Assembly: GCA_030612095.1 (NCBI GenBank)
Contig: JAUWOO010000075.1
Location: 1-8,897 of the forward strand
DNA length: 8,897 bases
Direction of reading: 5' to 3'
From: Thermoplasmatota archaeon
Lineage (GTDB): Archaea > Thermoplasmatota > E2 > DHVEG-1
In this document: positions 1 to 6,589 of the stretch, piece after piece
Layout: the number at the start of each line of letters is the position of its first letter
How positions within the stretch are numbered: the stretch's first letter is position 1
Made by a program: the position numbers and the translations under genes
The notes under the pieces: generated by a model
What the model was told of the DNA's origin: nothing
What the model saw: the letters and a program-made list of their open reading frames with translations, nothing else
Databases searched by the model: none

Positions 1-3000
1 GGATCCATAGTTGTCTCCCACAACTGCCCTGGGTTCATCTCACCAAGACCTTTATAACGCTGAATTCCAGCACCAGTCCCACCAAACTCCTCTATTTTTT
101 GTTGTTTTTCCCGCTCAGTGAACGCATAAGCAACCTGTTTACCTTTACTGACTTTATACAATGGGGGCTGAGCAATATATAGATAACCCTCTTCGATCAA
201 TGGTCGCATATAACGGAAGAAAAAGGTCAACAACAATGTCCTAATGTGCTCTCCATCGACATCAGCATCAGTCATGATGATTATCTTATGATATCTAGCT
301 TTTTCAATATCAAACTCTTCACCGATACCGGTACCAGTAGCCGTGATAAGGGCAAGGATTTCATTGTTTTTTAGGATTCTATCCATACGGGCTTTTTCAA
401 CATTAAGAATCTTACCCCTGAGTGGTAAAATAGCCTGAAATTCACGATCTCTGCCTTGTTTTGCACTGTTATGAACAAAAATCCCACTTGCTAACGCAAA
501 GTTATGTGTGTTTGGCACTTCGATATCATATACATCTATTTTCTCATTTAACTGAATAATATCAACGATTTTGTGATTATAATTTGATACTGCTTCCATA
601 GCGCCCTCATTGTTTCCCGCGAAAAATCTTTTAACAAACGTGTCAAATCTAAGTAGTGTTTTATCATTCCTCTGTCCCCTTAGATTATTATATTCTTCTA
701 CATTTATTTCTTCATGTTTTTCAAATACTTCATGTAATGCTTTTATAGTCTTTCTATAATATGTTTCATTATATGTTTTTATTCGTTTTTCTCTGAATTC
801 AGGAGTCCATTGTTCTTTTGTTTTTTCACTTCTCCATTCGAGTAACTCTGGATCTTGCCACTGTTTTTTGGCAATTGTAGATAGGTGAGTTCGTCTTTCA
901 GGATGTTTTTCGAAAAATTCTTTTACTCTTTTTGACTGACATTCTCTATTTTCTTCTTCAGCCCAATACTTTTTTTGTTCTTCAGAAAGACGTTTTAATA
1001 CTTCTGCTTGATATTCTTCATTTGCGTAATAAAACTCTAAGTATTTATTTTTCATATATTCTTTATATTCTGGATCCTGCCATTGTGCTTTTGCCTGTTC
1101 ACTTAAAATTTTCCTGGTTTTTGGATTTCTCATTCTTTTACTCATTTTCTCTCTAAATTCTTTAGATTGTTTGATCTGCCTGCATTTCTCTTTAGCTTCT
1201 TCGGAATGGATTGTCATACTTGCAAGATCTCTATGATATTTCATATGTCGTTGTTTTTCCATTCTAGTAAGATTCGTTGGATTATTATTTAGTTTGTTAA
1301 AATCAATATGGTGTCTATCTGCTCCACGTTTGGTGGAATAAACATCGTGTTCGATATTCCAATTATCTGATAAAATGTGTGTAAATATCCATCGATGATC
1401 TTTATTGTCATAAACCAACTCATAACCTTTAATAGTGATTCTTTTTCCTAATCTTGAGAGTTGTTTTCTCAGGGGCATAAGTGAATCTTTGTTTGTGAGG
1501 TCTTTTGCTTTTTTGTAACTGCCATCTCTTGTCATAACTAGGTGATCAGGTGTACAAACAATTTCCTCTCTGTTATCTAAAATAACTTTAACTACCTCAA
1601 CATTTCTTTTTGTAATCCTTGGATTCTTAATTTCTTCGACACCGATACTCCCATCATTTTTTGTTGTATAACAGAAATTCCTTTTTCCCTGATTATGTTC
1701 TTCAACAAGTTGTTTAAATGTTATGTTTCTTCCATCAAGAAGCGAAATTTTTGTATCTCCTGAAAAACAACCACCTGCACTATCTCCCTCAACAATATAA
1801 AGTTCTGTTTTACTAGGATCTCTGCTGGAGCAATCAGCTAGTTTCCCAGGTAGTGCTGAAGATTCTAGAAGTCCTTTACGACGGGTTAGTTCACGTGCTT
1901 TACGCGCTGCATCACGTGCACGACTTGCTGTTACTGATTTATCGATAATTGTTCGTGCAACAACTGGCGTTTCTTCAAAAAATTCGCTTAGTTTCTCATT
2001 TGTCGTACTCTCGACGATTCCACGGACTTCAGAATTACCGAGTTTTGTTTTTGTCTGTCCCTCGAATTGCGGATGCCTAACTTTACATGAGATAACTGTG
2101 GTGATTCCCTCTCTACAGTCTTCTCCACTTAAACTAAAATTTTCGTTATCAAATAACTTGTTTTTCTTTCCATAATCATTAAGAACTCTGGTAAGCGCCC
2201 CTTTGAAACCAGAGAGGTGTGTTCCTCCCTCATGGGTGTTTATATTATTGGCAAAGGTAAAAATATTTTCTGTGTAACCATCAGTATATTGAATTGCTAT
2301 TTCTACTTCCACGTCTTTTTTCTCGGCTTTTAGATATATAGGTTCTGGATGAAGTGGTGTTTTGTTTCTGTTGATATGTTGGACAAACTCACTGATACCA
2401 CCATCATACTTGAACGTTTCACTTTTTCCACTGAGTTCGTCAGTGATTTCAATTTCCAAACCTGCATTGAGATATGCCTGTTCTTTTAATCTGGATGCTA
2501 TGGTTTCGTACTTTATGTCTGTTGTTTCAAATATTTCAGGATCTGGGAGAAAAATAATTGTTGTACCATTTTTTTCTGATTTCCCAATTTCCTTTAAAGG
2601 AGCAACAGTGAAACCATGATCATATTTTTGGTAGTATTCCATTCCATTTCTTTTGACTTTTACTTCAAGCCATTTGCTGAGAGCATTCACACAGGATACG
2701 CCAACGCCATGTAGACCACCTGATACTTTGTATGCTTCATTGTCGAATTTACCTCCAGCATGAAGTGTTGTCATAACAAGTTCTACACCTGATTTATTGT
2801 ATTTTTTGTGCATTGCTACAGGTATTCCTCTGCCATTGTCAGTAACTGTTACGGATCCATCTTTATTTAGGATGACCTGAGTCTTTGTACAGTATCCTGC
2901 AAGTGCTTCATCGATGGCGTTATCAACTACCTCATAAACAAGATGATGTAGCCCTCTTTCATCTGTACTGCCTATGTACATTGCTGGGTTTTGCTTTACA

Positions 3001-3074
3001 GCTGCAAGACCTTCTAAGACTTGTATGGAATCTGTATCATAGTTTCCATTGATTTTAGTTTCTTCTTTGCTCAT
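1..3074 (-). CDS. gyrB: DNA gyrase subunit B precursor, intein-containing, 3' end missing
   Basis: ATPase subunit of the type IIA topoisomerase that introduces negative supercoils together with GyrA. Reading from the ATG at 3074, the N-extein is 435 residues. It has the GHKL ATPase motifs EVVDNAIDEA, DNGRGIP and GGLHGVGVSCVNAL, then the transducer QTK loop (EGQTKTKLGN). The TOPRIM domain follows, with EGDSAGG (Glu429) and, after the intein, TDADVDGEH (Asp502/504/506 in spliced numbering), the residues that bind the catalytic Mg ions. The C-extein is visible for 155 residues, ending in the typical QRYKGLGEMNPGQLW. About 45-50 residues are expected beyond the window edge. An in-frame stop lies just upstream of the ATG, so the start is firm. 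There is no frameshift or internal stop in the extein or intein. It is transcribed away from the plus-strand genes. gyrA often follows gyrB, but that would lie outside the window. Confidence 0.97.
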   Translation of the reverse strand, partial: MSKEETKINGNYDTDSIQVLEGLAAVKQNPAMYIGSTDERGLHHLVYEVVDNAIDEALAGYCTKTQVILNKDGSVTVTDNGRGIPVAMHKKYNKSGVELVMTTLHAGGKFDNEAYKVSGGLHGVGVSCVNALSKWLEVKVKRNGMEYYQKYDHGFTVAPLKEIGKSEKNGTTIIFLPDPEIFETTDIKYETIASRLKEQAYLNAGLEIEITDELSGKSETFKYDGGISEFVQHINRNKTPLHPEPIYLKAEKKDVEVEIAIQYTDGYTENIFTFANNINTHEGGTHLSGFKGALTRVLNDYGKKNKLFDNENFSLSGEDCREGITTVISCKVRHPQFEGQTKTKLGNSEVRGIVESTTNEKLSEFFEETPVVARTIIDKSVTASRARDAARKARELTRRKGLLESSALPGKLADCSSRDPSKTELYIVEGDSAGGCFSGDTKISLLDGRNITFKQLVEEHNQGKRNFCYTTKNDGSIGVEEIKNPRITKRNVEVVKVILDNREEIVCTPDHLVMTRDGSYKKAKDLTNKDSLMPLRKQLSRLGKRITIKGYELVYDNKDHRWIFTHILSDNWNIEHDVYSTKRGADRHHIDFNKLNNNPTNLTRMEKQRHMKYHRDLASMTIHSEEAKEKCRQIKQSKEFREKMSKRMRNPKTRKILSEQAKAQWQDPEYKEYMKNKYLEFYYANEEYQAEVLKRLSEEQKKYWAEEENRECQSKRVKEFFEKHPERRTHLSTIAKKQWQDPELLEWRSEKTKEQWTPEFREKRIKTYNETYYRKTIKALHEVFEKHEEINVEEYNNLRGQRNDKTLLRFDTFVKRFFAGNNEGAMEAVSNYNHKIVDIIQLNEKIDVYDIEVPNTHNFALASGIFVHNSAKQGRDREFQAILPLRGKILNVEKARMDRILKNNEILALITATGTGIGEEFDIEKARYHKIIIMTDADVDGEHIRTLLLTFFFRYMRPLIEEGYLYIAQPPLYKVSKGKQVAYAFTEREKQQKIEEFGGTGAGIQRYKGLGEMNPGQLWETTMD
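468..1769 (-). mobile_element. GyrB intein with HNH homing endonuclease (434 aa)
   Basis: Self-splicing protein element inside gyrB. It starts at Cys1 (CFSGDTKISLLDG, block A) and has the block B TPDH motif (Thr73, His76). Block F is VYDIEVPNTHNFAL (413-426) and block G is GIFVHN (His433, Asn434). Ser is the first C-extein residue, so all residues needed for canonical class 1 splicing are present. The splicing halves are roughly residues 1-105 and 395-434. Between them lies an HNH nuclease core (HHIDFNKLNNNPTNL, residues 153-167) and a charged repeat region. The insertion point, GDSAGG/SAKQGR, and the block sequences strongly resemble my memory of the Synechocystis GyrB intein, which is almost the same length (435 aa) and also has an HNH-type endonuclease. 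The endonuclease would cut intein-free gyrB alleles to spread the element. It looks intact, so it may still be mobile. Confidence 0.96.
780..1140 (-). repeat. Repeated aromatic-acidic-Pro-Glu units in the intein endonuclease tail
   Basis: Behind the HNH core the intein contains about seven degenerate units 17-20 residues apart. Each has an aromatic or similar residue followed by acidic/Pro residues: RMRNP (near 212), QWQDPE (Trp230), FYYANEE (near 250), KYWAEEE (Trp269), FFEKHPE (near 287), QWQDPE (Trp304) and QWTPEF (Trp321). The linkers are rich in Lys, Glu and Arg and look helical. Short repeated helical modules (NUMOD-type) are known as DNA-contacting tails in HNH and GIY-YIG homing enzymes. 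Assigning these units to that role is inference, because I cannot run a profile search. The coordinates mark the rough extent of the repeat zone. Confidence 0.6.
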
Positions 3075-3094
3075 GGTTATTCACATCAGATTGA

Positions 3095-3102
3095 GTATAT
3101 AC
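3095..3102 (-). promoter_or_regulatory. Putative TATA box of gyrB
   Basis: GTATATAC is centred about 24 bases upstream of the gyrB ATG. Archaeal TATA boxes lie about 25-27 bases before the transcription start, so transcription would begin at or next to the ATG. This fits a leaderless or nearly leaderless mRNA. Only a weak GTGA sits where a Shine-Dalgarno sequence would be. Two T7 tracts (3117-3123 and 3129-3135, A-tracts on the gyrB strand) lie directly upstream. Confidence 0.45.
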
Positions 3103-3252
3103 ACTAATTCAGTTAGTTTTTTTAGGAATTTTTTTGTCCCATCACCAACGCCGAATTTCGCTACTTTCCATATGGAGCAAACACTAATAAACGTTACTAT
3201 CCAAAACGGTAGAAAATTCGCTTGGATTTTTACTTCTTTTTTTGATAAAGTG

Positions 3253-3260
3253 TTAAATAT
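3253..3260 (+). promoter_or_regulatory. Putative TATA box of the Vps62-like gene
   Basis: TTAAATAT preceded by AAAGTG (a plausible BRE) lies about 47 bases upstream of the chosen GTG start. It would place the transcription start near 3283 and leave a roughly 20-base leader that contains the GGGGG ribosome site. A second AT-rich element (ATTTATTAA, near 3277-3285) is too close to the start to serve with that leader. Confidence 0.4.
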
Positions 3261-3294
3261 CCAAGGAACGATAACAATTTATTAAGTTGTGTGT

Positions 3295-3299
3295 GGGGG
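3295..3299 (+). promoter_or_regulatory. Ribosome binding site that decides the GTG start at 3304
   Basis: GGGGG is followed by the four bases TATT and then GTG. The same layout (GGGGG, four bases AATT, ATG) precedes the cupin gene at 8340. This supports GTG at 3304 over the GTG at 3289, which would place these Gs inside the coding region. Confidence 0.65.
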
Positions 3300-3303
3300 T
3301 ATT

Positions 3304-5139
3304 GTGAGAAAAAAGTCATTTAAACGCGGAAATTTTTCTGGTGTGTATAGAATTCTGATTGTTGTACCATTGTTGATTTCGTTTCTCTTTTTGGGAGCTA
3401 TAGGTGGTGTGGCCCAGAGTGACGAAAATATTGCAGAACAGTATGCCCCCATATTGTACTTTGAGCAAGGTGAGATGTGCTATCCTGTAGATGTTTCGTA
3501 TCACATTGATAATTCATATTTATACCAATTTATGGGGGATACTCCAATATTGATAGATGAATCACCTACGGCAGAAGAACTTTCTTATTATTCGCCTGTG
3601 CAGAGCCAATATCAGAATATTGAATATTTTTATCTTGATAACCAACATGGCACTGTCGATGATGATGGAGTGATCACTGATTATCAAAGTAAGATGGATG
3701 CGCATGGTTATACAGTATATTCTCGTGTCTATCCTGGTGGTGGAACGACGGTTATTCAATATTGGATGTTTTACGCCTTCAATAAGGGTGAGTTAAATCA
3801 GCATGAGGGCGATTGGGAGATGGTTCAAGTCGTTCTTTCTGGTGGAACACCAACCGATGTTATGTATAGTCAGCACCATAGTGGCCAGAGAGCAACATGG
3901 GATCAGGTTGAACGAGATGGAGATCATGTTAAGGTTTATGTTGCACGTGGCAGTCATGCAAATTATCTCCGTTCCTATTCTGGAAAATTTGGGGTAGCAA
4001 GTGATATAGTTGGCGCTAACGGAAAAATACTAGAATCTGGAGACTATACTTTAGAGTTACTTGAATCACAGGACTGGCTTAGTTTTGCTGGAAGGTGGGG
4101 GGAGTTTGACAGTTATGAAGATGTATTTCGTGGAAAAGTTGGGCCACAGGGTCCAACGTACCGAGAGAACGGTGTCATGTGGAATAGCCCGGTTGATTGG
4201 GGCAATGGTCTTTCCCAGGCCGACAACAATATCTTCTTGTTTGAATGGTTCCTTTACAATATTGTAACTATATTTCTCATCTTGACTGCTGTTTCTATCA
4301 GTTTAATTGTTTTTCGTATTTACCGACGTCATAAAAAACATGGTCTTGGTCCACGGATTGTCTCAATGTTTTATATTGATGGATTCAACATCAAAAGTAT
4401 TGGCAATATTCTCTGTATTGTTGGTGTTATAATTGCGGTTTTTGGATTGTTTAATTTGTGGTATGCTGTCTCAATTAACATCAATGTCAAGGATTTTGAA
4501 ACCGCAGGCACAGTAGACATGATAGCCATAGATGGGATTGATGGAGTCAGGATAAATCTCCTTGACCCAAGTAGCGGCCCTGTTCAGATTGGTTCGTTGT
4601 CAATTCCATTTTCGTTATTCATCGGCTTAGGCCTTGTTTTTCTCGTTCTGGCAACTATTGGAATTTCCAGTAGTAAAAAACTTGGGCGGAAGTACATAAC
4701 TCATGGTATAAAACTTCTTATTCCTATCATCATAATATTGGCTGTAATCATGGCACTAGGTATGATTCCTTTTGGTTCTGTTGCAGGTGATAATGTTGAT
4801 GCAACTGTGGAAGAAATCTTAGGTTCTATTTCTAGTGCTCCATTTGGTGGTCAGAAGACAATTCCTGTATATGAATCAGGAGTTAGCGGTCAGATATCTT
4901 TTCAGTGGGGACTTGCTTTGGGTGGACAGTTACTTTTAGTTGCTGCCATCATACTACTTGTTGCAGGTATTATGGAAATTATTGCAAAGACATCATTTTT
5001 TAAGGAAAAGGTGTCTGATAAATCAAAAAAATTAAAACCTAAAAAATCACCGGAAGAATCACTTGAAACACAAAGTGAAGAAGCAGAAGAAATAAAACTC
5101 CCAAAACCTATTGATTCAGAAGAACAAAGAAAAGAGTAA
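3304..5139 (+). CDS. Vps62-related (DUF946-like) surface protein with five C-terminal membrane helices
   Basis: A 611-residue membrane protein. Residues about 12-36 form a signal peptide or N-terminal hydrophobic segment. The exported part (about 40-305) resembles Vps62/DUF946-type domains: an opening YAPILYFEQGE, then HEGDWEMVQVVL (EGDWE at 168-172), a YSQHHSG segment, VYVARGSHANY and a GPQGP segment near the end. About five hydrophobic helices follow (near 317-338, 366-391, 433-455, 470-492 and 537-560), with a basic RRHKKH after the first and a Lys/Glu-rich cytoplasmic tail. The likely topology is domain outside, tail inside. The family's molecular function is not established to my knowledge, so no reaction is assigned. 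The conserved acidic, Trp and His residues would suit ligand or metal binding, but that is inference. The endonuclease Q-like gene follows after 27 bases and is probably in the same transcript. Confidence 0.85.
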   Translation: MRKKSFKRGNFSGVYRILIVVPLLISFLFLGAIGGVAQSDENIAEQYAPILYFEQGEMCYPVDVSYHIDNSYLYQFMGDTPILIDESPTAEELSYYSPVQSQYQNIEYFYLDNQHGTVDDDGVITDYQSKMDAHGYTVYSRVYPGGGTTVIQYWMFYAFNKGELNQHEGDWEMVQVVLSGGTPTDVMYSQHHSGQRATWDQVERDGDHVKVYVARGSHANYLRSYSGKFGVASDIVGANGKILESGDYTLELLESQDWLSFAGRWGEFDSYEDVFRGKVGPQGPTYRENGVMWNSPVDWGNGLSQADNNIFLFEWFLYNIVTIFLILTAVSISLIVFRIYRRHKKHGLGPRIVSMFYIDGFNIKSIGNILCIVGVIIAVFGLFNLWYAVSININVKDFETAGTVDMIAIDGIDGVRINLLDPSSGPVQIGSLSIPFSLFIGLGLVFLVLATIGISSSKKLGRKYITHGIKLLIPIIIILAVIMALGMIPFGSVAGDNVDATVEEILGSISSAPFGGQKTIPVYESGVSGQISFQWGLALGGQLLLVAAIILLVAGIMEIIAKTSFFKEKVSDKSKKLKPKKSPEESLETQSEEAEEIKLPKPIDSEEQRKE

Positions 5140-5166
5140 AATTTGTAAATTAAAAGAAAGAAAATT

Positions 5167-6411
5167 ATGATAATCAATGCCGATCTACATATTCATTCTT
5201 ATTTTTCTAGGGCCCCAGGTGATAAAATAACTGTTGAAATCCCTAGTAGTACAAGTAACAAAATAAATATTGAGGCGATTTCCTTGGAGGCACCTCGTAA
5301 GGGAATTGATATTGTGGGTACTGGTGATTGTCTTCATAGTGGGTGGATGGGGGAGATAAAAACCTGTAATGTGGTTGATGATGGTACTTTCGAACTTAAC
5401 GGAACACGTTTTATTCTCAGCACCGAAATTGAAACTAAAAATCACGTTCATCATCTGTTATATTTTCCAAGTTTTTCCGCTGTTGAAGAGTTTAAAAGAA
5501 TAATAAAACATTTTTCCAAGAACCTTGAGATTGATGGCAGACCGACTGTAAATATGGGTGGCGAAGAACTTGCATCTATTGCTAGAGAGGTCGATGCTCT
5601 TATTGGTCCCGCTCATGCTTTCACACTATGGACTGGTATTTACGCTCATTATGGCTCTCTAAGGGAATGCTATGGTGACCTTGCTGATTATGTTTCATTT
5701 GTTGAGTTAGGGCTAAGCGCTGATTCGGATTATGCTGACAAAATACAGGAATTGCACAGGCTGACATTTTTGACAAACTCGGATAGTCATAGTCCTCATC
5801 CGGTGAGATTTGCACGGGAGTTTACTAGGTTTGAGGTAAGGGATGTCACTTTTGACGAAATTAAAAAAGCAATTTTACGAACTGGTGGGAATAAACCAGT
5901 TTTAAATGTTGGTTTGCCACCGCAAGAAGGAAAATATAACGAATCTGCATGTGTCTCTTGTCATACTCATTATACACTTGAGGAAGCTCTGCAGAGAAAT
6001 TGGAAATGCAGTTGTGGAAAACGGATAAAGAAGGGAGTGAAGGATAAAATTACTGAGCAGGCCACTTTTGCCAAACCACAACATCCTGATCATAGACCTC
6101 CATATGTTCATCTTATTCCTTTGTCTGAAATTATTACAAAGGCTGTAGGTCAACGCAACCCGTTTACAGAGACGACATCAAAAAGATGGGGTGAACTGGT
6201 ATCTGAATTTGGAAGTGAGATAAATATACTACTTGATGTAGATGTCAGTGACATAGCGAAGGTTACCGTTCCTGCAGTTACCGAGGCAATACAGGCTTTT
6301 CGTGAGGGTAAGGCTGTTATTAACCCTGGTGGGGGAGGAAAATACGGGACCATAGAGTTTCCTTTTGAGGGAGATATGCTTACGGTATCTCTAGCTCATG
6401 AAGAGGAATAA
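5167..6411 (+). CDS. Endonuclease Q-like PHP-family DNA repair nuclease
   Basis: A 414-residue protein matching the archaeal EndoQ family (the TIGR00375 type, often misnamed as helicase-related). EndoQ nicks DNA on the 5' side of deaminated bases such as uracil and hypoxanthine and at abasic sites. The N-terminal PHP domain supplies metal ligands: ADLHIHS (Asp6, His8, His10), GTGD (Asp54), STEIE (Glu87/Glu89) with VHH (His95/96), GPAHAF (His150) and NSDSHS (Asp206, His208). A zinc knuckle follows, Cys262-x2-Cys265 and Cys281-x-Cys283. The second pair has one residue between the cysteines instead of the usual two. The C-terminal part keeps EFGSEINILLDV and PGGGGKYG (387-394), which are characteristic of the family. 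Length and domain order are normal, so the gene looks intact. The ATG at 5167 is preceded only by a weak purine-rich stretch, and translation may depend on the upstream gene. Confidence 0.88.
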   Translation: MIINADLHIHSYFSRAPGDKITVEIPSSTSNKINIEAISLEAPRKGIDIVGTGDCLHSGWMGEIKTCNVVDDGTFELNGTRFILSTEIETKNHVHHLLYFPSFSAVEEFKRIIKHFSKNLEIDGRPTVNMGGEELASIAREVDALIGPAHAFTLWTGIYAHYGSLRECYGDLADYVSFVELGLSADSDYADKIQELHRLTFLTNSDSHSPHPVRFAREFTRFEVRDVTFDEIKKAILRTGGNKPVLNVGLPPQEGKYNESACVSCHTHYTLEEALQRNWKCSCGKRIKKGVKDKITEQATFAKPQHPDHRPPYVHLIPLSEIITKAVGQRNPFTETTSKRWGELVSEFGSEINILLDVDVSDIAKVTVPAVTEAIQAFREGKAVINPGGGGKYGTIEFPFEGDMLTVSLAHEEE

Positions 6412-6524
6412 ATGGATATTCTTAGATATCTGGAAGAATGTAATCTTTGAAATGATGGATAAATATGGACAACTTCTTTCTATGAAACTGATAAAAATCT
6501 CGTGTTGATGGTACGAATATCCAT
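6412..6524 (+). repeat. 10-bp inverted repeat bracketing the region after the EndoQ-like gene
   Basis: ATGGATATTC begins immediately after the EndoQ stop codon (6412-6421). Its exact reverse complement GAATATCCAT is at 6515-6524, directly before a T7 tract. A second partial partner, ATGGATA at 6455-6461, could pair with TATCCAT (6518-6524), so two mutually exclusive stems can be drawn. Whether the RNA folds this way is untested. Confidence 0.5.
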
Positions 6525-6525
6525 G

Positions 6526-6532
6526 TTTTTTT
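6526..6532 (+). terminator. Oligo-T terminator after the EndoQ-like gene
   Basis: Seven consecutive T residues lie 115 bases after the stop codon, right behind the closing arm of the inverted repeat. Archaeal RNA polymerase stops at oligo-T tracts, with or without a hairpin. The tract also lies before the next gene's TATA box, as expected for a transcript boundary. Confidence 0.45.
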
Positions 6533-6554
6533 GAAAAAATCATCTCAAACAATG

Positions 6555-6564
6555 TTTAAGTATA
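6555..6564 (+). promoter_or_regulatory. Putative TATA box of the PAC2 gene
   Basis: TTTAAGTATA is centred about 30 bases upstream of the ATG at 6590. Transcription would start about 0-5 bases before that ATG, which favours a leaderless mRNA. No Shine-Dalgarno sequence is visible. This also argues against the in-frame TTG at 6581 as the start. Confidence 0.5.
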
Positions 6565-6589
6565 CGAAATCTATCGAGTTTTGGTAAAC

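Larger units (their letters stand above)
3075..3303. other. Divergent promoter region between gyrB and the Vps62-like gene
   Basis: This 229-bp non-coding stretch separates two divergently transcribed genes. It holds the gyrB TATA box, two spaced T7 tracts, a perfect 10-bp palindrome TCCATATGGA at 3167-3176, and the candidate TATA box of the plus-strand gene at 3253-3260. A 78-codon frame crosses it but shows no protein-like features or ribosome site. No RNA gene is recognisable. Confidence 0.6.

Noticed and set aside
932..1156. Plus-strand open frame rich in Phe, Leu and Tyr
   Set aside because: It is the antisense of the Lys/Glu-rich intein repeat region, which produces such a composition automatically.
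2362..2619. 85-codon plus-strand open frame
   Set aside because: It lies antisense within the gyrB ATPase/transducer region, which is intact and conserved.
3049..3285. 78-codon plus-strand frame over the gyrB start and intergenic region
   Set aside because: It overlaps the gyrB start antisense, lacks a ribosome site and crosses both promoter regions.
4902..5177. 91-codon minus-strand frame
   Set aside because: It is antisense to the last membrane helix and tail of the Vps62-like gene. Its Ser/Phe richness mirrors the Glu/Lys/Ser tail.
6412..6450. 12-codon frame starting right after the EndoQ stop
   Set aside because: It is very short with no ribosome site of its own, and its start is better explained as one arm of the inverted repeat.
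6450..6512. C/D-box-like motifs (ATGATGG, CTGA, TGATGG)
   Set aside because: The C box is imperfect, spacing to CTGA is too long and no closing D box follows TGATGG.
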